Assembly: GCA_003290165.1 (NCBI GenBank)
Contig: QNQO01008320.1
Coordinates: forward strand, 62,001-126,000
Direction of reading: 5' to 3'
From: Berberis thunbergii
Taxonomy: Eukaryota > Streptophyta > Magnoliopsida > Ranunculales > Berberidaceae
Length of the DNA: 64,000 nucleotides
Shown here: positions 34,546 to 45,770 of the stretch, piece by piece
Position numbering within the stretch: the first letter of the stretch is position 1
Layout: each line of letters starts with the position of its first letter
Notes under the pieces: generated by a model
Told to the model about the DNA's origin: nothing
Database searches by the model: none
The model's input: only the letters and a program-made list of their open reading frames with translations
Translations under genes and position numbers: made by a program

Positions 34546-35130
34546 TGATGATACATCAAAATAGACCGACATTGCAGCCATATACATGGTAGAGAGCATC
34601 CATCATAAAGATCTGGCACTTCATCTACTGGGCTAGCTCGTAAATCCAAGAATATTAAAACCGTAAAGGCCCATGGTAGGAAGACATAATTGAAGCCCAA
34701 ATCCAGGCTCACGCGAACCACAACCCAAATCCAGGCCCACGCGAACCAAAGCCTAAATTCAGGCCCAACATGAGTTCTCTCATAAAGAGGAGGAACATTG
34801 CATAAAAAGAGTCGTGGAGAGAGTTACGCCTCCATGGACGCATTTCCATAAAGGAGGAGACTGTTACGAGAAACATCGCCTTCCTCCTTCCGTTATGCCT
34901 CATATGCTTAAGTCACGTAGATAATTAACCACGATCATTATAAAAGGTAAAGGGAACATTTAACAAAATATGCAACTTTAACTAAGTTTTGTCCAGATTT
35001 ATTTTCTTCTTTAAGCAGAGTCGCGGACTTAAGCATCGGAGTGCTTTCGGCCACCAAAAAAATGGTCTTTGGCAATTTAACATTTGTTTTGCAGGTCAAA
35101 CTCTCAGGAAAATGAGATTTGGACGCATTG
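34546..35130 (+). repeat. 5' LTR
   Basis: Starts TGATGATAC; aligns by eye with 41367-41939 throughout (AATAGACCGACATT, CATCCATCATAA, TTCTCTCATAAAGAGGAGGAACATTG, ACTAAGTTTTGTCC). The terminal CA is mutated to TG here. Differences from the 3' LTR are frequent, so the insertion is not recent. Confidence 0.92.
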
Positions 35131-35150
35131 GTTTGGCACCATCCGTGGGG
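35131..35150 (+). promoter_or_regulatory. Primer-binding site region
   Basis: TTTGGCACCATCCGTGGGG follows the 5' LTR directly. It resembles the TGGCRCC-type primer sites of plant gypsy elements; I cannot name the tRNA with confidence. Confidence 0.65.
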
Positions 35151-35212
35151 ACGTACGAGTTTCCTTTCTAAAAAGAAGATCCACAGTGAAGAAGTTCACC
35201 AAAATCTGATAA

Positions 35213-36676
35213 ATGACCAATGAGCTATTAGAACAAATGACACACTCTACAAATCTTCAACTCGGCGACGTTAACAATAACCCTCCTACTGGTGACAGTG
35301 TATCACAAGCAGCTTACGAACAAGAAGCGGCTAAAATCATCGGGCCAATGGCACCCGATAGTCGAGATCCACTGCATGCAATAGCTTAGACAACCAAGAC
35401 ATCCGACGACACTGCCACGAGTCCTCGGGTAGACTTGTTTATGGTCCAGATGAACTACACGACAAAAATGCTAGAAAAACTAACCTAGGAGCGCATTTAG
35501 CCAACTGATCCTATCTAGGCGCTGTCCAAGCAAAACTCCACCAATTGAACTCAAGAGAGCGATGAAGTTCCAGCAGAACCCCAACAGGGAAACCACGAGA
35601 GCAATGAACTTCTCCTAGGTAAAATTCCACAGTGTGACGGAATGCCTGTTGAAATCCCATTCAGAATCAGAGTCACTATCCCAACATATTGTACGAATTA
35701 GCCAAGTCGCCATTCTCCGACGCCCTCATGATAACCCCCATGCCAAATAATTTCACTCCACCAAAGTTTGAAGTATATGATGGCACCACCAACCTAATAG
35801 ATCACTTAAGGCACTTCCACCACATGATGAAGTTAAAGGACACTACGAAGTCAATCCTGTGCAGAACATTTCCGACTAGTCTTACCTCCACAGTGATGAA
35901 TTGGTTCAATAGCCTACCACTGAGGTCAATAGACTCCTTCCAGTAGTTAGCCACCACCTTTATCACAAGATTCATCGAAAGTCAACGGATGAGGAAAAAA
36001 CCACACTACCTCCTCCATGTCAAGCAAAAGCCCGAAGAAAAAACATAGAAATATGTTACTTGTTTCAACAACGAACTAACAATGATCGATGGATGTGGCG
36101 ATGATACATCGCAACTTTTACCGCCAAGCTGAAGAGATGCCTCTTTTTTATGCTTTCAGCATGGAACCTCCAAAAAGCATGGCGGTCTTGCTGAAAACAA
36201 CCCAAAAACACATTTCTCTTTAGGAGATGAAAACTGACAGGAGAACAAGGCAAAATCATTCAAGGAAACAAGAAATGAGGGAAGAGAAAATACGGGAAGA
36301 TAGTAGTTAGTCAAAGAAACGTCGAAATGGCAGAAGAACCGAATCCAACCAATGAGAATCTGAGAAGTTGCAATCGGCGCGGCCCAAACACAAGCAGATA
36401 ACGAACATGATGAAAAAAAACATACAAACCATACACAACCCCGAAGACATGTTGGACCAACATCCTGAAATACATGGCAAATTGGGAGAACGTCAACTAG
36501 CCACTCAGGATAGAGGAGACCCAGAAGGAATAGACAAAATCAAGTATTGTTCCTTCAACAGGAATCACAGGCATGATACCGAAGACTGCTACAAGGTGAA
36601 AGATGAAATTGAGCATTTGATTCAAAGAGGGCAAATTGACGAATTCATTGGAATGCCAGATAAGCAGTTCAAATGA
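35213..36676 (+). pseudogene. gag of the Tat-like element, broken
   Basis: Gag forms the particle that packages element RNA. An ATG at 35213 opens MTNELLEQM. Several TAG codons (for example 35388) and a frameshift follow. From 35689 a conserved capsid-like block is readable: FTPPKFEVYDGTTNLIDHL, FHHMMKLKDT, MNWFNSLPLRSIDSF. The nucleocapsid side (36368-36676) has KYCSFNRNHRHDTEDCYKVKDEIE, a plant Tat-type zinc-knuckle-like C..NRNHRH..DC block. Many stops are TAG, often where CAG or TGG would be expected, consistent with C-to-T decay of a methylated element. Confidence 0.85.
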
Positions 36677-36679
36677 AAA

Positions 36680-37429
36680 CAAAAGGCATATACCTCCTCC
36701 ACTGGGTCAAAAGAACAACCTAGATAACTAATATACGCCTTACATTACATGGCCAGGGGGAGGAAACGATAAACCCAAGCAAAAAAGCACCCCCCTCCCC
36801 CCCCCCCCCCCCCCCCCCCCCCGCTCGAGCAGATCTATACTAACACTTTGGAGATGCTTGCACCAATCAACTCACAATTCGAGGACCCTACGGACGGATG
36901 CAAGACCAATCCGAATTACCAACGACAGAATTAACAACAACAAACTCGATCAAACCTCGGCAGCCGATGCTGAACACGATGCTGACATGAGTATGATCAG
37001 AAAGTTTGGCATTGATGTGAGCACGATCAGTCAAATCAATATTGCTCAGCTACCAGATCAAAAATGCCTCTAATCAATTAACTAGAATGATGAAGAGCGA
37101 AACATGAGCAATAGCGGATTCGGCAACTGAGGACATAGATTAAACGAGATAAATCAACAAAAGTGTGAACCTAGGACAGACATCAACCAAGCAAAGATCA
37201 AGAAGACAAAGCAAATCACTATCCAATGCAGCGTAACTGCTCAAGAAAAACAACCGTTAGGACCAGTCGAAACATCCAAAAGGGAATATCAACTAAATTA
37301 CAAATTCGGAATCATCATCTTACACGTGGACAACAACATAAAAACGTCAAAACTCAGCCATACAAAGCAATCGGCATTTAAATCCAAAGAAATCAGGACA
37401 CAAGTCGGATACATATAATAACTTATGGT
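36680..37429. other. Region where protease/pol would be expected
   Basis: Contains a 33-base C run with one T (36790-36822) and short open frames. No DSG, YVDD, RNase H or integrase motif can be read in any frame. Confidence 0.6.
36790..36822. repeat. Poly-C run
   Basis: Thirty-two C and one T (at 36796). Unusually long; could be an assembly or gap-closing artefact, or could mark a deletion junction where pol is missing. Confidence 0.9.
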
Positions 37430-38410
37430 CTAATCAACCAACGAAGTAAAAGTTGGACGGACGAGTCAACTAAATAAAAGCAACATCGGGTAGATTGGAA
37501 CGTCGAACCAACAAAGTAAAAGTTGGACGAACGAGTCAGCTAAATACAAGTAACTTCGAGTCGACTAAAACGTCGAACCAACAAAGTAAAAGTTGGACGA
37601 ATGAGTCAACTAAATATAAATAACTTAGAGTGCTCTGGAACATCGAACAAACCAAGTAAAAAATGGACGAATGAGTCAACTATATAAAATAACTTCTGGT
37701 CGACTAGAACGTCGAACCAACGAAGTAAAAGTTGGGCGAATGAGTCAACTAGATAAAGCAACTTCGGGTTGACTGGATCGTCGAACCATCGAAGTAAAAG
37801 TTGGACGAACGAGGCGACTAAATAAAAGCAACTTCGAGTCAATTAGAGCGTCGAACCAACGAAGTAAAAGTTGGACAAACGAGTCAACTAAATAAAAGAA
37901 ACTTTGGGTCGACTGAATCGTCGAACCAACGAAACGAGCAAGTCAACTAAATAAAAACAACTTCGAGTTGACTGGAACGTCGAACCAACGAAATAAAAGT
38001 TGAACGAACGAGTCAACTAAATAAAAGAAACTTCGGTTCGACTGAAACTTCGAACAAATGAAGTAAAAGTTGGACGAACGAGTCAACTAAATAAAAGCAA
38101 CATCAGGTCGATTGGATCGTTGAACCAACGAAGTAAAAGTTGGACGAATGAGTAAACTAATTATAAGAAACTTCGAGTTGACTGAAATTTCGAACCAACG
38201 AAGTAAATGTCGGATGAAACAACTTCGGGTCGACTGGATCGTCGAACCAATGAAGTAAAAGTTGAATGAATAAGCCAACTCGATAAAAGCAATTTCGTTT
38301 TTGATTAGAATCAACAAACCAACGAAGTAAAGGATGAAAGAATGAGTTAACATAATTCAATAGAGCCTCAGATCAACTAACACACTAGATCGACGAGGTA
38401 AAAGATGAAC
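37430..38410. repeat. Internal minisatellite, ~69-70-bp unit, about 14 copies
   Basis: Each unit contains CGAACCAACGAAGTAAAAG, TTGGACGAACGAGTCAACTA, and AAATAAAAGCAACTTCGGGT. Successive CGAACCA words fall 69-70 bp apart (for example 37712, 37781, 37851). Copies diverge gradually and one is shortened near 37930. Tandem arrays upstream of the 3' LTR are known in Tat/Ogre elements and can seed satellites. Confidence 0.92.
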
Positions 38411-38713
38411 GAACAAGCCAATTTTCTCATAAAAGCTTTGAGACAACCAACATAAGGTAGAGTCAAATGCGTCGAAGCATGGAAGAATTCTGATCAATGA
38501 AATTTTGACAAGGTAAAAAATGTAGTTGTAAAAATCAAAGCTGGAGATACATAGTGCAACTCATTTCGACAATTATGGTTTACCTAAAAAGGTGTAGGCA
38601 ACATGAACGAGTCAACAAGGACAAACTACGACTACGAAGAAAAGCAAGAACACCAAAGAGAAAATTCCAGTTCTTTAACAAAACTATTACATTCAAAGAT
38701 GTGGAGTAGGATA

Positions 38714-41100
38714 TCAAGTGGATGCATCCACAAAATCATCAGGGACACCATCTGACGGATGAGGGGCAACCAAATCGCTGGCTAGAGCTCTCTTTTCAAG
38801 AAGAGGGGAAGACAATGGCTCTTCAACCACTGAGCCATCCTGAAGGTCTTCGTCACCATCTTCATTTTCAAAGAACTGATAGACCAAGTGACGGTACTGA
38901 GACAAGTTAACACCAAGACCCTCTATATGGTCGAAAAGCTCAGTTCGTCCATCAACAATTCACTACCAATCCACCACCTCCAAAATGCAAAACATGTCTT
39001 TAACGAAAGCAAGTTCATTTGTATCCGCAATAAGTTGACCCTCAGCAGTGGTAAGCATTGCGGAGGTATCTGCCTTGACCTTGTCAATCACAACCATTAA
39101 TTGTTTTACCATTTTCTAGGCGATAACACAATTGGTAGATTGCTTTATCACGGCATGTGCAGCCTCGTCATGAATCACCTTATCGGCATACAACTCCTTC
39201 TCCACATCATGTAGGCGTGCACAAACACCGTCTAATTCGGTTTTTAAAGATTTGTGCTCAGCTGCAGACTAATCTCGTGCACCCTCGGCTTCAACCAATG
39301 AGGTTTGAGCAACCCCAGCTATTTTTTCCTGTTCCGAACATCGCACTCTAACTTCCTCTCAAGAGAAGCCACCTGGTTATGACTAGCTTGGTTACTTGAA
39401 CCCATCACCTCTGCGTAGGCAAGATGATTCATCTCATCCATTATATGTCTAAGGCCATCATCGAGATGAAGGCTCGAATCCAACACAAACATCGAAGACC
39501 TCTCCACCGACTATTTGTGCCATTCGTTAAAAAACCTACGCGCCATTCTGCACGTCAAACTAGGAAAACCAGCAAAACTTCCTGTCCAACTTAACCCAAA
39601 TCTCTTCTGAGGTAGGTTTTGTCCAACTAACCGCGAATGAAGAATGTTGGGATCTGAAAGAATGGAGGAACCACCACCAACAGCCATGAAGGAAGACGAA
39701 ACGGCAGAAAATCCATCCTCACCCTTTCGTTGTGTAATAATCGCAGCAAATGCATAATAAGTGGCAGTCCTAACAGGGACAAAAGAAACTAAGCATGTAG
39801 AAGAAGGCAAGACCTCCGCCACATTATCAATAGGAGAAGAAAGAGAACTGGGATAATGCACCTCGAGAACTTGACCATGACCACCAAGCTCCTTAGACTG
39901 AACAACTGCCAGTTGGAACATCTTATCATCGATGGTCCTAGGATTGTCATTGGAGCACTTGGTAGTGTTAGGACTACCATAAGCAGAAAATAGCCTTTTT
40001 TTGCCATCATCCAACAGACGAATGGTCTTTTTTCACTCCTCTCCAATGCCAACTTCATCTCTTCGACCTCTTGCAGAGATAAGCGATCCTCCCTCGGATG
40101 CTCCCTATCAACAAAACTCGAATAAGGAAAAGTATGACGAGTAGAGTCGAGGAGTTGTTTTATATTTGGAACACGGCCATAACTTATAAACAACCGCTTT
40201 GATGGACCAACAGGCCTTGAAACCTTTATCTTCTTAGAAGTTGGACTTGTAGCGCCAACACCAACAAAAGAATCGAGATTCATAACATCCGATCTCATTT
40301 TTCCATCAACGAAATCATTGCCATCACTGACAAGAGCAGCGAGAACAACAATCTCCACTGCTTGCCTCTCAATCAGCATAGCTCGTTCAACTTCATTCAT
40401 ACTATACAATCCGCTGTGCTCTACCATGACATCAGAAAGGAAAATGTCCGAAAGAACCCCGGGAAGCTGCAAAAAATGCTCGTTGATAATATGTTTTTCC
40501 GCGATTAATTGCAGATCCCTTCGCTTGTTGGGAACCCAAAATGACCTTACTATCTGCTGACATTGCAAATCAAAGTAGCCAGAGCGAACAGAATCATAAA
40601 CCAGTCTCGTGACCAACCCTGATATCATCATTAAGATTGCCAAAACACGCAGGAAATTAAGAAAACAAATACTCTTGGTCACTAACAGACCAACCACTAA
40701 GTGCAAAATTCTAGCAGTCGGAGGGATACCAGAAAGGATGACTCTGCCATATGTAAAAATCATAACCCTCCAACCGTTAGGACCCATCTAAGCATGAGGA
40801 ATACCCATAGAGTTTAAATAAACTCATAATAACTCTGAAACTAAAAATCGAAGGCCGAATTTAAACATAAGTGGGTAAAATGCAATATACCCCTTCGTCA
40901 GACGACAAGGACTATCGTTCTACCGAGGTAAAATGATCTCAAGGTCGGAAGGCAGAGAGTAGTCAGAACGAACGTTGTCCAAGGTCGCCTGCAAAACCTG
41001 TTTAGGAGATAAATGAGCTTCGCAGATAGAAAATTGTTCACCATCCAGTAAGTCATCGGCAAACATCACGAATAGGATAAAAAAGAAGAAATAAAGCAAC
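38714..41100 (-). pseudogene. Antisense ORF of the Tat-like element (PF04195-like)
   Basis: Antisense ORFs of unknown function lie before the 3' LTR of many Tat-lineage elements. Reading leftward from about 41070: ICEAHLSPKQVLQATL, then the largest open frame (40787-39789) with MGPNGWRVMIFTYGRV, RSFWVPNKRRDLQL and FLSDVMVEHSGLYSM, a nuclear-signal-like KKIKVSRPVGPSKR, then LQEVEEMKLALE. A shift near 40000 moves the reading to 40014-39511 (NLPQKRFGLSWTGSF). Coiled-coil-like pieces at 39507-39319 and an acidic tail at 38905-38714 (FENEDGDEDLQD) complete it. Several frameshifts suggest a pseudogene, unless introns are involved. Confidence 0.75.
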
Positions 41101-41350
41101 AAAAGAAGAAACAATCCTAATTTTGAAGATGGCGTAAAGAGAGAAACAAACCCGTCACATTCCTATGGGACAACGTAAGGGATAGAATAGTGCACGGAAT
41201 TCTAGAAAATGTGCGCGAAAACGAACGGATAAACAAGTGATGTAGACGACCGACCCTCCAAAAGTTGCTAACAACGTTAAATTCAAGGCAATGATAGGAT
41301 TAAAAAACCAATCGTCATGAAGTTAGTGGCCACATCAGCATACCCACTAA

Positions 41351-41366
41351 CTAAAGGGGGAGTAGC
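41351..41366 (+). promoter_or_regulatory. Polypurine tract
   Basis: AAAGGGGGAG just upstream of the 3' LTR start, the expected plus-strand primer. Confidence 0.85.
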
Positions 41367-41939
41367 TGATGATTCGTCGAAATAGACCGACATTACGACC
41401 ATACACGTGGCAAAAAGCATCCATCATAAGGATTTGACACCCCATCTACTAGGCCAGCTCCTAAAACCCAAAAAGTTTAAAATCGTAAATGCTCAAACAA
41501 GGCCCATCATAGGAAGACATAATCGAAGCCCAAATCCAAGCCTACGTGAACTAAAGCCCAAATCCAGGCCCAACACGAGTTCTCTCATAAAGAGGAGGAA
41601 CATTGTATACAAAGAGTCGTGGATAAAGTTACGCCTCCACAGACGCGCCTCTATAAAGGAGGAGGCTGTTACGAGAAACATTTCCTTCCATTGCATTTCA
41701 CGTGCTTAAGTCGCGCAAAGAATTAATCGCGACTATGATCAAAGGTAAATGAAACATTCGACAAAGTAATGCAACTTTAACTAAGTTTTGTCCAAATTTA
41801 TTTTCTTCTTCAAGTAGAGTCGCTGACTTAAACATTAGACTGTCTTCGGCCACCAAAAATGTGATTTTTAGCAGTCTAACATTTGTTTTGCAAGTCAAAC
41901 TCTTAGGAGGACGAGATATTGACGTATCAGATATAAATA
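41367..41939 (+). repeat. 3' LTR
   Basis: Begins TGATGATTCGTC and ends GACGTATCA, followed at once by the GATAT duplication. Matches the 5' LTR across its length. Confidence 0.93.
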
Positions 41940-41944
41940 ACAAT

Positions 41945-43239
41945 ATTTGAGAGGGTCAAATTTTTTATCGTAAATAATCTGAATTTGGGAGGGTTTAAAA
42001 TGACAAAAATACCCTCGACAATATTCACCTAACTATTAGTTATTTTTGTAAATATAGTAGAATTTGAAGGGCATTTTGGATATTCCAAAAATCAGACGAA
42101 ATCCACAAATGCATTATTCCTATGCTGACCTCGCATTATATAGTTTAGAAAATTACGACGAAATCCACACATTCACTGTTCCTATGCCGACCTCGCATTA
42201 TATAGTTTAGATGTTGTGACTCACTCACATGCTAGGATTTGAGTTCGTTTTTCGAATTAATTTCGGTCTCTTGATTTTAAGAAATATTTCAAGAAATATT
42301 TTGTTGTGTAAAGAAAAAAGGTAAAAATTTCGAGGATACATGTAATAATATATAATTAATTTCGAGGGTATATTCAAGAAATAAGATTTTTGAAAAAAAT
42401 AAGATGCAAGTAAATAAATGTATTAAACACATTAAATGAAACCAAAATACTTATAATTAGAAAATAAGCGGATAATTTCAAAAATCAATATATAAATAGA
42501 ATAAGTGATAATTAGAAAATTTAGGAATTGGGTTAAAAAATGAATAAATAATTAATATAAATGATAATTACAAAAAAATCTAAATCTACAAAAAACTTCA
42601 AATTATTTTAAAAAATGTAATTTTTAGTAGTTGATTTTGTATTTTTACAAAAAAAACTTCAAAATTTTCAAATAAACCTCAAAATTTTCAAAAAAAAATC
42701 TCGAATTAAAAAAACACCCTCGAAAAAATATAATTTTTTGATTTCGACATTTTTCTTTTTCTAATTTCAAAAAAACAAAAATTAGTCAAAATTTCATATA
42801 ATTCCACGAAATCACGATCTTCATTAACATGCACACCTATTGCATTTCTACAAAATTATCCCAACACCTCTTTTTGCAATCCATAAGCCTTATCTAAACA
42901 CTCCCCCTTATTTTACCCCAAACAAACGCCATGCCATTCTCTTCTCGAAAAACTACATTTCCCCCGATCCCGCTCAATTGCAATCTTCGTAAATAACATA
43001 CAAATGCAAGGGTATATTTCCAATAGCACCTCCATGGCAGCAAGCTGTTGAGCAGTTAAAAATCCGTGGCTTTGTGCATTCCATATCTGAATAACCGTTG
43101 GATAAAGCGTCCAAGTCCTAAGCCGACTACTATGTGGTTCAAGTAATCAAACCTACCTTGTTCTGGTTAACCATGTATTTTCACCGAACTACCCCTCCAA
43201 CGAACTTAATTCACAGTTTTCGCCTCTCCTCTCACTTGC
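41945..43239. other. AT-rich intergenic region upstream of the serine-rich gene
   Basis: Contains a 54-bp tandem duplication (42095-42148 and 42157-42210, both ending CTCGCATTATATAGTTTAG) and the second copy of an AT-rich dispersed repeat (42285-42480). No gene. The last ~400 bp have normal plant promoter composition. Confidence 0.65.
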
Positions 43240-43250
43240 TATAAAATAAA
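43240..43250 (+). promoter_or_regulatory. TATA box of the serine-rich gene
   Basis: TATAAAATAAA lies about 140 bp before the ATG and is followed by a CT-rich 5' UTR (43310-43380), typical of plant genes. Inferred from position. Confidence 0.6.
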
Positions 43251-43388
43251 CGCTTGAGGGAATATAGGCATGACAAAATAGCGACCCTAAGGGCCATTTT
43301 AGAAAAAAATCTTCTCTCTCTCTAGACTCTTCTGTCGCTTTCAGTTTTAACCTCTTCTCTCTATAACTGTCTCTTTTCTACAGCAACA

Positions 43389-44030
43389 ATGGCGACGTCT
43401 TCAAGAACCAGGTCGAGCGGACCGGTGTTGCAGACATCGAAGAACAACAAAATCGGAGGACTTCGGAGATCTACGTCTCTGTCTTCCGGTTTCTCGCCAT
43501 CGTCGTCGTCGTTCGCTTCGTCGAGTTCGAGTTCGAGTTTCTCCTCCGGATTCTCGACCGGATCCTTTAGTTTCTTACACAGATCAACATCTCCGCCCCG
43601 CGTCAACTTCTACGGGTCAATGTCGTCGTCTCCGTCGGTTCGGTTCTCGATCGATCACCACCGTTCTATCTCACCAAGCCGGTCGATTGCGGTTTCTCCA
43701 CCAAATCAAGTCGTGAAGAAGCCGTTGTCGTCGCCACAGCAGAAGCGGACATGTATGTGTTAGCCAACGAACCATCCGGGTTCGTTTCGGTGCAGTTTTC
43801 ACAAGAACTTGAACAACCAGACTGTCTCGTATCCTTCGAATCGGCTGAACGCTCGCCGATCTGCTATGAAGAACTCACTGGTTCGAATCGGTACTGTTGA
43901 AGGAGACTTGATGAATCGTGCTTTGGCCGCGTTGATCCGGCCTTCTTCGCATCAGCAGAAGCGAAGAGCCGCATTTCAGCCAAGGCCGAGTCGGTTGTCG
44001 AACATGTCCAAGGCTGTTGATGTTATGTGA
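43389..44030 (+). pseudogene. Serine-rich CMCSP-type plant protein gene with one premature stop
   Basis: This is the only free-standing host gene I recognise. The single-exon frame gives a 213-residue protein: a Ser-rich N-terminal half (long SSS tracts at residues 35-60, RSTSPPR, RSISPSR), then KRTCMC-PTNHPGSFRCSFHK, then a basic C-terminus with RSAMKNSLVRIGTVEGDLMNRALAALIRPSS. The Cys block and C-terminus match plant 'serine-rich protein-like' proteins, whose function is unknown. Codon 125 (43761-43763) is TAG where this family has Ser; the frame is otherwise perfectly open on both sides. A downstream ATG could only make a fragment. It may be a very young pseudogene, a polymorphic null allele or a sequencing error. 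Confidence 0.85.
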
Positions 44031-44855
44031 TGGATTACAAGATTACAGGTTCGTTAATTATATTCTCTGTTCTCTAATCTCTTCTCTCCACTTGTTGTCC
44101 TCCGAGTTTTCCATAATTAGGAGAGACTACTACACTGTACACATCAACAGATCCAAAGCACAACAAAGAAAAATCATTGAAATCGAGCGATTGATGGATC
44201 GACGAAGAAGATGAACAAGAAGAGTCTTGGATATTTTGTACTTTGGACACCTTAGGAAACCCCTTGATCTTGATATTTCCCGAAAGAGCTGAGACAGGAG
44301 ATGCAACCGATCTCCTTTGTACATAATCGATGATCAGCCATGGATACGGTTATTGAAGGAGTTTTATATAAATCTTTCTTCAATTTGACAGAGAGAAGGA
44401 AAAAAGAACACAACTCATAAAAATTGAATCCAAAGTCATCACTTAATTCACTAAAATTTGTGGAGAAATCATTAAAATTTGTGGATCCATTAGATATTCC
44501 AAGTGATTGATTTGTCTGGTTTCTTGTGGCATCCAAGGTTTATTCGAGTTTCAACCCTCGTTTTCTCTGTCATCCCTCCTAGGTTTCTCCGTCCTGGCAT
44601 CCGTGTCGGTTACAGATACCCGTTTGGTCATCCTCAAGTTTCCCGTTAAGAGTTCCGTCCGTTCTGTTTGTGTGTGTGTGTCCTGTTTGTTGGGGCGTCT
44701 TATTCGTGTTATCCGTTGGTTGCGTTTCGTGAAGGTAAAATTATTTTTATTTGTTTATATATATATTTATTATTTATTATTCATTACTAACTTGGCCTCT
44801 GTTTGCCTTGCACGCATCTCTTGGACTTGATGAAAGGAAGGTAAAGACCATTGAA
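44031..44855. other. 3' flank of the serine-rich gene
   Basis: Likely 3' UTR and intergenic sequence. Short open frames on both strands have no recognisable content. A TGTGTG tract lies at 44669-44680 and a (TA)n tract at 44757-44770. Confidence 0.5.
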
Positions 44856-45121
44856 ATTGAAACTTTCGTATTATAGAACCGATGAGGTAAAATGGGGATC
44901 TTCGTTACCTCAAAATTCAAGAAACTAATTATCTAAGTAAAAATGAGTTAAAACATATTTAAAGAGAAATTGATGACAAAGGATCGTGAAAATGTGACTG
45001 TAAATTTTACAAGAATGACCAAAAGTTGAGTTGAAAGTGGAATTTGACCCAAAAGTTGTAAGGAGGTTTTGGACTTTTTTCATATAAGATGTGTTAAGTT
45101 CAGGGTGCACTTAAATTTTTG

Positions 45122-45271
45122 AGAAAGGCTAACTGGCAAGGAAATCAGCGAGGGAGGGAGTGAGGACCCTCTATCGCCCTCGCAATGCATGCCTTCCATC
45201 CTTTGCACGCATCGCGAGGGGGATGGAGGGTCCTTCCTCCCTCGCTGATTTTCTCGACAATTAGAATTTCT
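45122..45271. mobile_element. 150-bp hairpin MITE, Mutator-like
   Basis: Almost entirely an inverted repeat: AGAAAGGCTAAC...AAATCAGCGAGGGAGG on the left and its complement on the right. An 11-bp target duplication TTAAATTTTTG flanks it (45111-45121 and 45272-45282), and the empty site is seen in unit 2 near 46974. A 9-11-bp duplication points to the Mutator superfamily. Confidence 0.85.
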
Positions 45272-45770
45272 TTAAATTTTTGGGTGGTGATAGATGGTGA
45301 TACTTGTCGTTCCTTAGTTTGTAAAATGTGTGTCATTGTGGGTGTACTTTTAAAATGAAAACGGTGGGTACAATATTAAAATGGTACCTTTAATTGGCGC
45401 CATTTTAGTGCGCACTGAGTGATTATACTCCAAGTTTTGTGAATTTGTTTTTTGAGTTAATTTTCGACTCCTAATTTTAAAAAATATTTTATTTTGTATA
45501 GAAAAAATTTAAAAATTTTGATTATATTTTAAATTTAATAATATAAATTATGTATTTTAGTCTCTTAAATTGAAACTTTCTTATATAGAACCGATGAGGT
45601 AAAATGGGGATCTTAATTACCTCAAAATTCAAGAAACTAATTATTTAAGTAAAAATGAGTTAAAACATATTTAAAGAGAAATTGATGACAAAGGACCGTG
45701 AAAATGTGACTGTAAATTTTACAAGAATGACCAAAAGTTGAGTTGAAAGTGGAATTTGACCCCAAAGTTG

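Larger units (their letters stand above)
34546..41939 (+). mobile_element. Tat/Ogre-like Ty3-gypsy LTR retrotransposon lacking pol
   Basis: A 7.4-kb element with two LTRs, flanked by the 5-bp target duplication GATAT (34541-34545 and 41940-41944). In order it holds a 5' LTR, primer-binding region, gag, a C run, an internal minisatellite, a minus-strand ORF of the PF04195 type, a polypurine tract and the 3' LTR. No protease, reverse transcriptase, RNase H or integrase motif is readable between 36680 and 38700. An antisense ORF upstream of the 3' LTR is characteristic of plant Tat-lineage elements. It is probably a non-autonomous derivative that relied on enzymes in trans. Confidence 0.93.

Noticed and set aside
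39157..40791. Plus-strand open frames opposite the antisense ORF.
   Set aside because: They are mirror frames of the minus-strand PF04195-like ORF and have no recognisable content.
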